Part shown: positions 1 to 11,665 of the stretch, one piece after another | How positions within the stretch are numbered: the first letter of the stretch is position 1 | Layout: each line of letters starts with the position of its first letter | NCBI RefSeq assembly: GCF_964340395.1 | Contig: NC_135552.1 | Coordinates: forward strand, 25,838,181 to 25,902,180 | DNA from: Glandiceps talaboti | Taxonomy: Eukaryota; Hemichordata; Enteropneusta; Spengelidae | Length of the DNA: 64,000 nt | Reading direction: 5' to 3' | Notes under the pieces: model-generated | Told to the model about the DNA's origin: nothing | The model's database searches: none | The model's input: the letters and a program-made list of their open reading frames with translations, nothing else | Program-made: the position numbers and the translations under genes

Positions 1-1123
1 GGTGTCCCCAGCTTACCATCAGTTAAATTATTCAGGTTTTTCGTATATAGTAATAGCGGACATTATAGTTGTTACATTTATTTTGTTAGATTCATGAAAT
101 TGTTGAGTCATGAGAAACACAGAAATAATATTGCTGTCCTAAGCTGGACTTCTGAGTTCTAATACAGATCATGGTTAGTCTCACACAATACTTTTCACAA
201 TGAAACACATGATATCCCACTTAAGGGAAATAATTGTCCATTCATCTTAGAGGTAAGCAATTAGAATTGCTATAGCTACTCTTTCATAGTAATTCCATCA
301 TAAAATTCATGAAATATGATGAAAAAGTAACACTAAGCCAAAACGTATTTTGTTATAACCATCACATGACTAATCATATTTATTGGACTTATTTTAGTAT
401 AATCTGCTGATGAATGATGACATAGAAATATGAGTACTAGTTCATATTCATTTCTAAAAATTAATTTTAATGAATGGATTAAAAGTTTGAATCATAAATA
501 TTTTGTTCTTGCAGATATACTTTTAGAAATACCGGTATCTCAATATTACATTCTATATAGATGGCTTAGATGAGCTATCTTGACATAACTGTGACACAAT
601 ACCTATTGCAACTGAAATACTGGAAACTTAGTTTTTAGAATGAGACGAGTTTCTTTACTGGACAAACTATATCATAGATGCAGTAGGGAAAATCTTGTAT
701 TCTAAATTATGTCTCATTAAAAAAATCATACTTTCATTTAGTTGCATAGATATTTTAATAACCGATTTCACTAAATTCCCAGTCCATCAAATCTAGGGTT
801 CTAAAACTCTCAATAAAACAATGATGGAGCTTTTTTAAATAATACAACATCAGGCACACATATCCATGCAGTACAGATTACACATTTGTTCATGGAAATG
901 TTATTCACCTTATAAACCAAATAACCTTGTACAATGTGTTTCTCTCTAAATACACTGTCCGCTACATACCATATAACAACTATTTACAGTTTTTAATGAA
1001 TGACAATGTGACAGCATGATGGAGACATTTCCTGCTGAAACTTCCTGTTTATGGGGCCCTGACATAACACACTCTCTCAAAGGACACAGAAATTACTAAT
1101 ATTTAACTGTCCTTCCATCATCA

Positions 1124-1152
1124 ATCACTCACTCACTCGCTCACTCACTCAC
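1124..1152 (+). repeat. (CACT)n microsatellite
   Basis: Seven CACT/CGCT units. No other structure nearby. Confidence 0.85.
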
Positions 1153-1902
1153 AAATGGAGTGTTTTCTAGTTCTAAACATATCACATTTCAAGGCATCTA
1201 TGTTACAAAGTATACCTTTCAATGGGTACTTGCAAATAAAGTGTATGATCAGTGTACATTTACTTTTGTTCAAAGGAGGAAAAAGAAACAATTAGGAACC
1301 ACTGAAATTTGATAATAATACATTAGGTTTTAAATAGATTAAACACACCATAAGTTTGTTTATGGAAGCTACAACTAGTACAAGATAAAAATGGAACAAA
1401 TAACACTAAATTATGGGTACATATACGAAGTACATATTTTTATAAAACCAGTCACTATTTAATTTCTGCTCCAGGGTCTCCTCATGTTACTCTTAGACTA
1501 GACTAAATCCCTAATGTGATAACTTTAAGCATGTGTAAATCAAGGATACTGCTTAATATTATAATAATATAGGAGTCAATGAACTGACCAACAATAAGTG
1601 CTGCAATATGGTCTGATGCACATGTATGGCGTGCAAGACAAGTTCAGAAATCAGATAATGCCAACCAGTGAGTTTCAAAACACTGTAGCTAAATCACAAA
1701 TTGAAAACAACTGCTGAAATTTTAATACCATGTATGCTAAACAATGTTCATACATTCATTCTCTAATATACACATTATTTTGGCAGTATGACTTTACATC
1801 TTATTTTAATCTATGACATTAAAACCTTCTTTTTGACTTGAGAAATCTTATCAAGGCCACTTGTTGGTTTTAAAACTGGAGTACTTAGTAAATTTATGCA
1901 TA

Positions 1903-2046
1903 ATTTAAAACATTAACTGTAAGTTCAGTATGCAAATACGTTTCATTTTTTCTTCCAAATATGACAGTGCCCTTAATTTAAAACATTATCTGTAAGTTCA
2001 ATATCCAAATACCTTTCATTTTTTTCTTCCAAATATGGCAATACCC
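1903..2046 (+). repeat. About 75-bp tandem duplication
   Basis: Two adjacent copies, each reading AATTTAAAACATTA, CTGTAAGTTCA, CAAATAC.TTTCATTTTT and CTTCCAAATATG. They differ at a few positions. Non-coding. Confidence 0.85.
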
Positions 2047-3052
2047 ACCATCTCATAAATTAGTTTATGTTTGATATTAATCCAAAAGATTAAAGTTACA
2101 CTTTTGTTTTTGTAAGTAATGCTTACTACATCTGTTTCCACTTATCTTTTCATCTTTAGATTTAAATGGTGACATTCAATATTGAGAAATTGATCATGTT
2201 GATGCAGTCCTTAGCTACTGATCTATCTAGATGGTGACATCTGTGAAATTTGAATATGTCTACAGGTCAGTAAGTCTATAGTGATTGCAAATTCCCAAAA
2301 ATAGCATATCAATGCCAAATACCATTTGTCTTCAAGTCGTAGTTTGCTTAGCAATAGGTTTACAAACTTTACCAAATCTGTAGTATGCAATTTTGAGGTT
2401 TAGTCTATATTTCAGTATATAACATATGTGGGTCTCACTTATATATATAACAGAACATATGGTACCTGTATATGAAACCATTCAGTTTGTCCATGATAGT
2501 GAATACACATGTACTCTATTTTATGTCATTGTCTACAGTAACCCTGGCAATCACCCCCAACTGTAAAATATATTCTACAATAATTTCTTCCTTAATATCC
2601 TGTTCTTCTTTTAAAATATAATATATAATTTCCCATTTTGAGTTCTGATTTTTTGCTCATTAATATTGAACATCCATTCAATACATATAAATTCATAACT
2701 CACAAAAATGTAATTCCTGCAGTTCTTGTCAAACCCGATCTGTAGTTATTCAGCAATTAAATTTTAGTGCAATGGCTAGCCATCAGATTTTGATACTTCA
2801 TCTGGAATGAATCTACTATACATAATAAGCACTGGAATGTATGTAAGAGTCAAAAGTTTACCAAAACAGACAACAGATTGTCAGAGCTATCTGAATTATT
2901 ATGAGACGTAAATCTGTATACTCTCTAATAGGAATGAATTATATCATTAGTTACCAAAAAATAACGATTAAATTTTTCAATATGTCCATAATAGTTAATA
3001 CTGTATAAAGAATATCTGGCATATCTGGCATAACAATAATAAATTAATAATA

Positions 3053-3083
3053 TAATATTATTATTATTATTATTATTATTATT
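3053..3083 (+). repeat. (TTA)n microsatellite
   Basis: About nine TTA units after a short imperfect start. Possibly the tail of a minus-strand retroposon, but no body is recognisable to its right. Confidence 0.85.
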
Positions 3084-3259
3084 ACACATGTACCAGAGAT
3101 TACTTGCACCAGTGCAAACACATACGCAATATCAAAAACATTACATACCTGCTTGCAAATGATAATGTTGATATGCAAATGAGGATGTGATTGTTCATTC
3201 TGCACAAAAGTACAGTGCATGATCAAGTAGTGTCATTTTTACGAAATTTGTTGTTTCAG

Positions 3260-3480
3260 ATAATCATGTAATAATAAGAGAACCCCATGCCAAGTGAGTG
3301 CCAGTGTGGATACTTAGGAATATTTATAGTCATGTTTGCGTTGTTTTCTGCTGCACTTTCGCTCGCTATGCACATGAAAGTACTGCCGCAGAAAACATTG
3401 CAAGCACTCAGGCAAATACCCAGAGTACACAACACTTTCACTCGCACATCATGAGGTTCTGTCATATTATTACATAATCC
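3260..3480. mobile_element. Foldback (hairpin) MITE-like element, copy 1
   Basis: The whole 221 bp folds back on itself. The left end (ATCATGTAATAATAAGAGAA) and the reverse complement of the right end (ATTATGTAATAATATGACAG) match, and the match continues inwards. It includes CCCATG...GTGAGTG...AGTGT near the ends and TGTTTTCTGC/GCA/CTTTC on both sides of a loop of about 15 bases near 3370-3385. No coding capacity: an 80-aa minus-strand frame across it is a by-product. It is typical of non-autonomous foldback DNA elements. Target-site duplications were not clear. A diverged copy lies at 21.6 kb. Confidence 0.7.
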
Positions 3481-3909
3481 ATTATGGAAATTGTACAACT
3501 CTACTGTTAAAGTCTGATAAGAGAAAAGTCACTATTACTTCTAAACTGAATTATAAATTGTACTGCAGTATTCTGTATGAGATTCTTTCAAATACCATTC
3601 TCTATAATTTATTGGATAATGGGCACTTGAAGCACTACTTGAAGCGCTACTGATACAGACGACAGTGTGAAAAAATATAATAATTTATTTGGGTAGTGAT
3701 GTCCATCGTATGTAATGATTAAATTCAGTTAATAAACGTGACTGGGTATGACAGTTAAAGCTCTGCAATGTGACCATCTGGTACCAATGCTGACATCATG
3801 TTTATGGCACTTATACTTACAACAAACATGTCTCATAATGGTACATGTGGCATAAAATCCTTTTCTCTAATTCAACTGTTTAATACAGAATAATGGAAGA
3901 CACTCATTA

Positions 3910-3926
3910 CCCCCCCCCCCCCCCCC
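3910..3926 (+). repeat. C17 homopolymer
   Basis: Seventeen consecutive C in AT-rich surroundings, one of only two long C/G homopolymer sites in the window. Confidence 0.95.
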
Positions 3927-5283
3927 ATATGTTACCAATTTTTCAACTGGGAGAAATTTTTAAAATAGTGTACTAATAGTGAATAATCTAATATTTGCAA
4001 TATTCCAAGATTTCCATGCTTTAATTTCCTGGTGTTGCCCTTTATAAACTTACGTTAAAATGACCATCATGGCAACAATAAATAGTATTTGACAATTCTT
4101 TTCCCAACAAAATGAAAAATTGTCTATATTCCATAAAGTATTGAAAATAAGTTAATTACTAAAGACATGACATACTAAAAGTAAACTTATGAGCCATAAC
4201 TATGCATAGCAAACTGATAAACTAACATCTGATGTGTTAAAATTATAGACATGCAAATTACAAACATTTGTATAGTATGTTCCCTAATGTTAATTTCAAG
4301 TGAAAGAAATTTCAAAGTACTCACAGTCAATGTGATATGTACTGACAAGACATGCTTAATTTAGCAACACTGTATTAATTTAATAGATACATTGTATTAA
4401 AGGAGAAATCATTTTAATCAGAGAATCAGAGAATACATGTACAACTTAAAAGTACAAGTAAGACTAAAAGACTGGTTATTAAATAACTAAAAATTGTCCA
4501 TTTATTCAATTTTGAAACTCTCATTCACTGTTCTTTCTCACGTTCTCAAAATGTCATTCATTTGATATCTATGAAAAGTTTTCATTTCGTTAAATTTTAG
4601 CCTTGTCTTCTTTCAAGAAAACTGAATATACATCAAAGAAACATGTTCTCATGTTTTCTTACAAGCCTGTTCTTTCAGTTGCTTACAGGAAACTTTGATG
4701 ATTTCCCAACTGAGAATATGGCTAACATGTATAAAGTACTGATTCATACAGAAAAGCTTTCCACTCAAATCACTCAAATCCCTTGATAATTCTCTTCTCA
4801 CCGACTTCAACTGTGATGTCATTGGAGGATTTGTTACACTATACTTTTTCCTGCTTGAACATTATAATGTCACATTTCCTCCTGTGAGCACCACCTCAAG
4901 AGCTTTTTATTGGGAATCCAAATGCATCTGTTGCATGCCCCTGACACCTATTTGTTTGAAAACCGACAAGGGAACAAAGTAGGTTGCTACAAAATTCCAA
5001 GTAGCAGCACTTTATACATACATCTTAACTTTCCTGGGAATTAACAACTCTATCTCAATTCCGTTCTTAAGTAGAAAAATGGAAATGTAACATTTGGCTT
5101 TCAATAAGATAACCTTTTCTAATATTTCCTTGACACGAAACCCGGTGAATTTTATGAAACTGACCTTCCATCTGTAGTTATGTATGAAGGAAAACTCCCT
5201 ATTACAAATATACAGGGTAAAACTAAAAGTATTATCTGTAGATACCTGATAATAATAATCTACACTATACCGTCAGTGGAGAA

Positions 5284-5727
5284 ATAGTGTAGTTACTACC
5301 ATATGTAGTTATTCTCGGCCATCTCTTTCAAAAGTAGTCAAATTCAAACAGACAAATGCTACCAAAAAACTAGCTAAATCTACAGCTGGGGAAAGGATGA
5401 ACAGTGCATGTCAGTAGTAATTTATCACACATTAAATCTCCAGCTGGGGAAAGGATGAACAGTGCAATGTATCTATCACACACTGACAGGCGGTTGTAAC
5501 TGGTTACTTCATTCAGTTTACTACAAACTCAGCCTGCAGTTCATATGTAAGTGATGTGAGGACACGATAACATCATCACATTTATATCAACACTCATAAC
5601 ATAAACTATCATTGTTAGTGGTGGTGGTGGTGGTGGTGGTGGTGGTGGTTGTAAAAATGCAATCCTGTGGTAGAGAAATCCATTTGACTATACGTAGAGA
5701 TGATTGTAATGCGTAGGACTAGAATAA
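5284..5727. mobile_element. Second copy of the 11.3-kb MITE, with insertions
   Basis: Aligns along its length with 11292-11660: the left end ATAGTGTAGTTACTA, the GCTAAATC...GCTGGGGAA..GATGAACAG block, CACACTGACAGG, TTTACTACAAACTCA, GAGGACACGATAAC and the right end near 5727. It is longer because about 65 bp around the GGGGAAAGGATGAACAGTGC block are duplicated (5380-5470) and because a (GTG)n microsatellite has expanded at 5618-5650. The termini have diverged from a perfect inverted repeat. Confidence 0.72.
5618..5650 (+). repeat. (GTG)n microsatellite, 11 units
   Basis: Trinucleotide expansion inside the 5.3-kb MITE copy. The corresponding place in the 11.3-kb copy has only GTCGGTGGTAG. Confidence 0.93.
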
Positions 5728-5926
5728 TGGAGTTGGAATTGCATTAGATCTGTAAAGTTCTGTTTTTAAGAAAACCTACAGCAATATTTCATAGTCACAA
5801 ATATAATAAACTCAGAAGAGATTTTCTGTACCTGACATTCCATCTGTGGAACGACATCATGATTGAAGAACTCCTTATTACAATACAAAGCAAAAACATA
5901 CTAATTTATTTGTAATTGCATGTCCC

Positions 5927-5999
5927 TTAATAACAACAATAATAACAATGTTCGATCTTTTTTATGTAGCACTTCTCACTCTACGCACAGCACTTTACA
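5927..5999 (-). mobile_element. Retroposon 3' end with AAC/AAT-type tail
   Basis: Read on the minus strand: GTAAAGTGCTGTGCGTAGAG, then AGTGCTACAT, then an A-rich segment running into TTATTATTGTTGTTATT. The layout is like the 58.3-kb tail: GTAAAGxGC stem, GTGC, A-rich, trinucleotide repeat. It is probably the end of a truncated LINE or SINE. The body to its right (6000-6400) is not recognisable. Confidence 0.5.
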
Positions 6000-6589
6000 A
6001 TTACTACCAGTGGCGTGGACTTACAGCAGCAGAATGGCCCTTACATTGTATACCTTTTTGTTACCCTTTCTTTTACTTGAAGTTATCAGCAACACATTGT
6101 CTTTAGCATCGGTACTATTTACTGCTTATATTGACACATAGTTGATATCTAGTACCTATCTGTTAACATTTCAACCTCAATCAAAGGTTAGTTTCATGTG
6201 GGTACTCATGGATAGCAAAGGAGCATAGTCTGTTCTGTCATAGAAAAAAAATGAATTATAATGTCAACCAGTACAAAAGGTATAGTACCTGTTTAATAGG
6301 TACGAGACACAAGCTAAATATAGTGTATGGAATTCTATGCTGAAAGCATTCCTTTCACAGCCTACAAGTGCCATGAAAAACAGTTTTACATTACAGGGAG
6401 ATGCTAGCTGTAACAATATCTATACTTCATGCTAGTAAATAGATATTGTTTTTATACCTGGAAACCAGTATTCATATTTTGTGTTTTTTCTCAACAGGGA
6501 CGCTGTGGCTATGCTTTACAAAGAACAGATTTCTAGAGTCACACCAGTCCACACCTCATTGGTTTTGTGAAACAAAGTGATATTTATAT

Positions 6590-6970
6590 GCAGACTATAG
6601 CATCTGACATTTGTACAAGGTTTCGTTGAAATCAGTCCATGCATATCAGAGATATACATATCTACACTTGGACGATAATATGGCTATCTGACCTGAAGGT
6701 CAAGGTCAAGGTCAAAGTTCAATGTGTCATTAGAAAGCTCGTCATTGATAATATGGGTGAAGACACTTGAATGAAGTCTCTATGTGTTAAACTTCAAGAG
6801 TTATTGGGCAAAGTGTGATTATTTATGACAAATATGGCCGCAATTTTGCTGTTGTCGCGATGGTTATAAAACCACTTGACATGCATATGCTCTCTATAAC
6901 ATTTGACATTTGTACCAGGTTTGCAATGCAATAAAGTGATGGTGTTCACATATTCTAAAGATTTTTTCGT
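6590..6970. mobile_element. Dispersed repeat with AGGTCA tandem, copy 1
   Basis: Shares ordered blocks with 27100-27620: TTGTAC.AGGTTT.GTTGAAATCAG, GGTCAAAGTT, AATGTGTCATTAGAAAGCTC.TCATTGATAAT, ACTTGAA.G..GTC..TATGT, ACAAATATGGC.GCA. This kind of element is common in molluscan and other marine invertebrate genomes, usually ending in GGACG-type repeats. Here no such tail is adjacent. A 65-aa minus frame inside it is incidental. Confidence 0.6.
6697..6721 (+). promoter_or_regulatory. Tandem nuclear-receptor half-sites within a repeat
   Basis: Three AGGTCA half-sites directly abutting (6697-6702, 6703-6708, 6709-6714), then one base and AGTTCA (6716-6721). The last pair, AGGTCA-A-AGTTCA, is a textbook DR1 site for HNF4/RXR-type receptors, and TCAAGGTCA fits the ERR/NR5A monomer motif. 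It is embedded in a dispersed repeat. Whether anything binds it is unknown. Confidence 0.4.
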
Positions 6971-7946
6971 AAAATTATGAGGTAAAATCATGCACTAAAA
7001 TGTAATAGTTTTGGCATTTTCGAAGGATATCTTCACAAAATTAAGTGGTAAAATCAGTGGGTGATATAGGAAATATGCAATAATTCAAAGAATCCTGTAT
7101 CAAGCCTATATGTATATTTCAGGATCTTATTTTACATGACATACAAATTGTACCTGGCAATGTTCCTCAGACTACAGGAACTACATTTTTTATAGTTCTG
7201 CAATACATTGTTACAGGACCAGACAGTCTACATGGACACATCAAATTATACAAAGGATGCCATACATAAAATATGACTCAGTCATGGACCCCTGTTTATC
7301 AAATATGGTAGCATTTTTTTTTACTACTTCCAATCCTTATATCAAAATTATATTTTGAGTTAGCATGTGGACAGAATGAAAGGCACATATACCTATGCAC
7401 TGTATATCTATATCCATAGAAGTAAGAACAAAACTTGAAACAGTATAGTCAACCGTAAAAATGAACTTGATTTCCTTGGTACACCATGTACAAAGTATTT
7501 CAATTTCAACATATGCATGTATGCATAAATGATTAAAACATGCTTCTCATGACGTTTCCACCATTCTCACCTTGAGCTAATTTCTGGTTGTTTAGTTCGG
7601 TTAATGAATCCATCAAATCTGGTCTAAATATAGCCATTGGCATATACATTTTCATTGCTTCTCTGTGTTTGTTCATTCATTCATACTCTAAATTCAGGAT
7701 TTGCTTCAGGAGGTTTTATCTTTTCAATTGTCAAAAATGTCCTTGATACACAAGTTGGCTATAATTGCATCAAGGTAATCCCAAATTTCATTTAAAAATA
7801 TATGTATTAATTTCTTTCAGTTAGGGCCATATGCTGTTTCTTTTTACATAGAAAGACATTTACAAATAGAATAGAGCGCAAAATATTACTTACAAATAAA
7901 CATGTATACATTTCAATAGCTGAATAAACATACATCTGGGTGGGTA

Positions 7947-7985
7947 GACGGACGGACGGACGCATGGACGGACAGACAGACAGAC

Positions 7986-8018
<33 letters not shown>

Positions 8019-8019
8019 A
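7947..8019 (+). repeat. GACG/GACA microsatellite
   Basis: (GACG)n changing into (GACA)n with interruptions (GCATGGACG, GAGA). GACG-type repeats often mark ends of marine-invertebrate mobile elements, but no such element is recognisable on either side. Confidence 0.9.
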
Positions 8020-10675
8020 TCAGTTTAGGCAGTCAATATATACACTGTACACACAGGGAAAACTTAAGTTTCCAAGTATACACATGTAAGGGGTTCCTAC
8101 AGGAAAATCTTTCTATAATATATAAAACATCCCTTTTCACGTTTAGGGGTCAAAAACATCAATTAATTTGTGCTAGAAGGAAACAAATTTCAAGAGTTTT
8201 ATTCATCCATGACTGACCTCTTGTCTATATAAAGCTAAATCAATCTTTCCTTCCTGAAAAGTTTCATGTTTCTTTTCTTTCAATTTAACATACGTCCTTT
8301 CTCAAGTCTGTCAAAAAAACTTTGTAAAGGGAAAGAACCAAGTCTTTTTCTGCATCATTAATTAAACATAGTTCAATGGTTAGCTAGAAAATGATAAATA
8401 GTATTCAGCAACCCAAACCACACTTGTTATCAATGGTATATGTGTTAAATTGCTTAATTCCATTAATTCCTGACAATTAGCTCAGTATAATTACATTAAT
8501 CATTCTAAAAGTGCCATGCTTAAACACACAATCATCATTTACAATGCATTAGCTCACTTTTTAATGATTCAAAGCAACCAGTGCTAATATTTCATTTACT
8601 TTGTGAGTAATGATGTCCATTTTCTATCATTAATAAATAATTAACATCTTAAATATAGATAAGCTTTTCAATACTTATGTCCCATTCATATACAATTCAA
8701 CACACAATTATAATTTCAAATTTGGATTCACTTACAAATTATAACACATCGTTTCCATATGGCCTTCATGATTGGCTTAGACCATGTCATGTGGTATGGC
8801 CTAGTGACACATGGTGATTTAAATTTGCATACAGCGCCTCAAGGCAATATTCGTTTTCTATTTTCCCTAGGGCACTAGAATGTTAGCATGGGAGTCCTTC
8901 TGGTGATTTGCTTTGACTATGGAAATACGTGCCTGAGAATGTGATGTGTTCAAACCCACTTACTGCCAAGCCTTATTCAGGCACTTATAGATGTCATATT
9001 ACCCGTTGTACTGTTATGTACAAACTACTCATAGCTGTTGTCTCTTTTAATAATCACATATTTCATTTGGGTTTATATAGTTTGAGTTTCATTAATTAGG
9101 TTCTTTTATTTTTTGTCCAATGTAAATGAGTCTCCTGACATATAGAATGGAATATATTTGAAACACTGGGTACTACTGATGTTGTACGATGAGTGCCTTA
9201 GTTGTAAGTTTTGGCTCGTCAATTATGTTGTCAAATAATTTATCATACCTTTATGCCTATGGTTGTGTACTTTTGAGTGAAGTGGTCACAAGTAAAAATT
9301 CAAGCACATGAACTCTAGTTGGAATGAGTTGAAAAAATAGCAAGATTATTAAAACATTGTGTTTGAAATAAGAAGACATTTTTAAAATCCATTTGTCATC
9401 TCGTGACTCCAATTGCATGTCATCATTTGTGAACACCATATTCTAATGGGAAGCAATTACTGTATGTGGGATATGTTAGCTACAGTGCTAACTATTTGTA
9501 TCCTGAACACACCCTATATATTAAAGTCAGCATCACTTATAAAGTTATGATATTCAAAACATGCTAAGTCTCTAGGTCTACACATATATTCTCTACATAC
9601 CTGTCTCTGCTGGCTTTTCATTTCACTTTCATTATTACAACTATTCATTCTTTAGTATTATAGTAACTGCATTATGTTACAGAAATATACTAAATTAACA
9701 TTAAAAACATATATTTTGTTATTTCTAAGAGGAATCTTTTTTTAACATAGAGTGATTACAGAAGAAAAGTATGGAAATTATATAGATGCATGACTTGCTT
9801 CAATCAGTCTTTATCTTACAATCATGTCAGGCTTTAGTGTTTTTTCAGTAAAATCTTTTCTATTTCCCTATTGTTGGTACTTTTTAGTCAAATAGTGCAG
9901 CAAGATTAAGAATTGCTGACTATTCAAAATAAAACATCAAAGATCATTCAATGAATTCAGATAAATATACATCTATATATTCTTATAGAAGACGACAACA
10001 GCTGCTTATCTGAGTTTTACAAAAAAATTAATCATCAAAATTCCTTTGTATTCTTTTATAAGTTATTTCCACTTAAAGGCTTAGTGTAAAATTGCCCAGC
10101 TGTGAATGATATTGTGGATTTCAGCTAGTTTCAAAACAACTCAAAAAAACCGCATTGTGTATGTATATGACAAAACATCATGTCCTCCTCCCACTCTCTC
10201 AAATGTAAAAATATTGATTTATCTACGTTCCTGATGCACAAACAGGATAAAAATAAATCTCCATTTTCCCGGCATCACCAATGTTGGCAGGTAGTGATCA
10301 ACTGTGTCTAAGATAGGCATCAGTTCTGAATAAGTCTATAGACTGAAACTACTCAGATGATGAGATATTCATCTAGACAACTGATATTACTGAATGAAAG
10401 ACAGCTACTTTCACATCTCTGATTCTCCTTGTAGGTACTAGTCAAAATAACTTTGATTTCATTACTGGGTATATGTAGTCTGATATAAATTTTTATCAAA
10501 ATTCCAAAATAGTTATCTAATTGAACACTCCTATTAGCATATACCATAAATGGCAGTAAAGAAGTACGTGGATGCATTTAATTTAGATGTAGGTGGGTGC
10601 CTTTGCGTGTATGATTCTAATGTACATGACTTAATGTATGAGTATCTTACACTATAATTATATTATACAGAGTAC

Positions 10676-10835
10676 TGTTGTGTGCCCTCTAAGCCAATTT
10701 GATGCATCACTGATGCATGTAACAATTTCTTATGATGCACCAACATTTGATTTTCCCTTATCACTTACTATATGGGAGCTCACACGCATGGAATTCCAGT
10801 TTTTATCATTTTGATGCTAATAATACTGCTGCACA
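10676..10835. mobile_element. Dispersed repeat related to the 17.1-kb element
   Basis: Shares with 17131-17312 the order GTGTGCCCTCTAA, TTTGATGCA.CAC.GATG, ATTA/ACTTACTATATGG..ACTCAC and TTTTTATCATTTTGAT. The right end has GCACACTGG where the other has a CACTG end. It is diverged and non-coding. GTGTGCCCTCT recurs alone at 55020. Confidence 0.55.
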
Positions 10836-11291
10836 CTGGTGTGCATATGTGCATGTGTGTGTGCATGTATGTGTTTGCTAAGTGTATGTACATGGCATGT
10901 ACATGTCTACTTGTTTAATAAATGTAAAAACGGATGATATATATTACTGTTCAAACTTATCATGCTGAAATATAAAACACTTAGTAACATAGGTCTGACT
11001 ACATACTTACGTTATTTTGGAACTTTGTCATGTTTTTCAACTTTTCGTCACAAGTGATTAGTACTAGTAAAATCTGAGTTCCCCAGGTATTTTACAGGCA
11101 TGCTCCACCAAAATTGAGAAATGAATGGAGGCATGATGGAAAATGGCAAATTTACCAGATTAACACTGTTACACTGATTTGGACAGGAAAGACATTGTGG
11201 TAATATAATGAGCATCAATCTAAAATAAGATGACAGGTGAAGAATAAAGAGAGAGAAAATTCCCAAATAAAAGTAGTGCATTCATAACATT

Positions 11292-11660
11292 TATAGTCTA
11301 GTTACTATACATGTAGTCGTTTTCTACAATCACACTCTCTCTCCATGTATAGTCAAATGGACAAATTGTACCAAAAAGCTTGCTAAATCTCCTGCTGGGG
11401 AAGGAATGAACAGCATGTCAATAGTAATCCATCACACACTGACAGGTGACTGTAATTGGTTACTTTGGTTGGTTTACTACAAACTCAACCTCCAGTTCAA
11501 AAGTAAGTCATATGAGGACACGATAACGTCATTATGTTTATATCAATGCTCCAATAGCATTAAAATATCACTGTCGGTGGTAGAAATGCAATGCTCTGCT
11601 AAAGAAATTAATCTGTCTAGCAGTGGAGATGATCGTAGACCATATAGTAACTAGACTATA
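11292..11660. mobile_element. MITE with 18-bp terminal inverted repeats
   Basis: Begins TATAGTCTAGTTACTATA and ends with its exact reverse complement at 11643-11660. ACATT flanks both ends (11287-11291 and 11661-11665), a candidate 5-bp target duplication, although a TA target with shorter inverted repeats fits nearly as well. The 369-bp interior has no coding capacity; 60-80 codon frames on both strands cross it by chance. It shares most of its length with a second copy at 5284-5727. Non-autonomous DNA transposon, superfamily unassigned. Confidence 0.8.
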
Positions 11661-11665
11661 ACATT

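Larger units (their letters stand above)
1..3259. other. Non-coding AT-rich stretch
   Basis: Apart from the CACT repeat, the 75-bp duplication and the TTA repeat, I see only unique AT-rich sequence without persuasive open frames. Probably far-downstream ERG intron sequence or intergenic. Confidence 0.6.
6971..11286. other. Non-coding AT-rich stretch
   Basis: Holds the GACG/GACA repeat and the 10.7-kb dispersed repeat. A short echo of ATCTTCACAAAATTA / TTTTTTCGTAAAATTATGAG occurs at 6960-7050. Other frames of 60-77 codons at 9257, 10353 and 11048 have no recognisable content. Confidence 0.6.
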
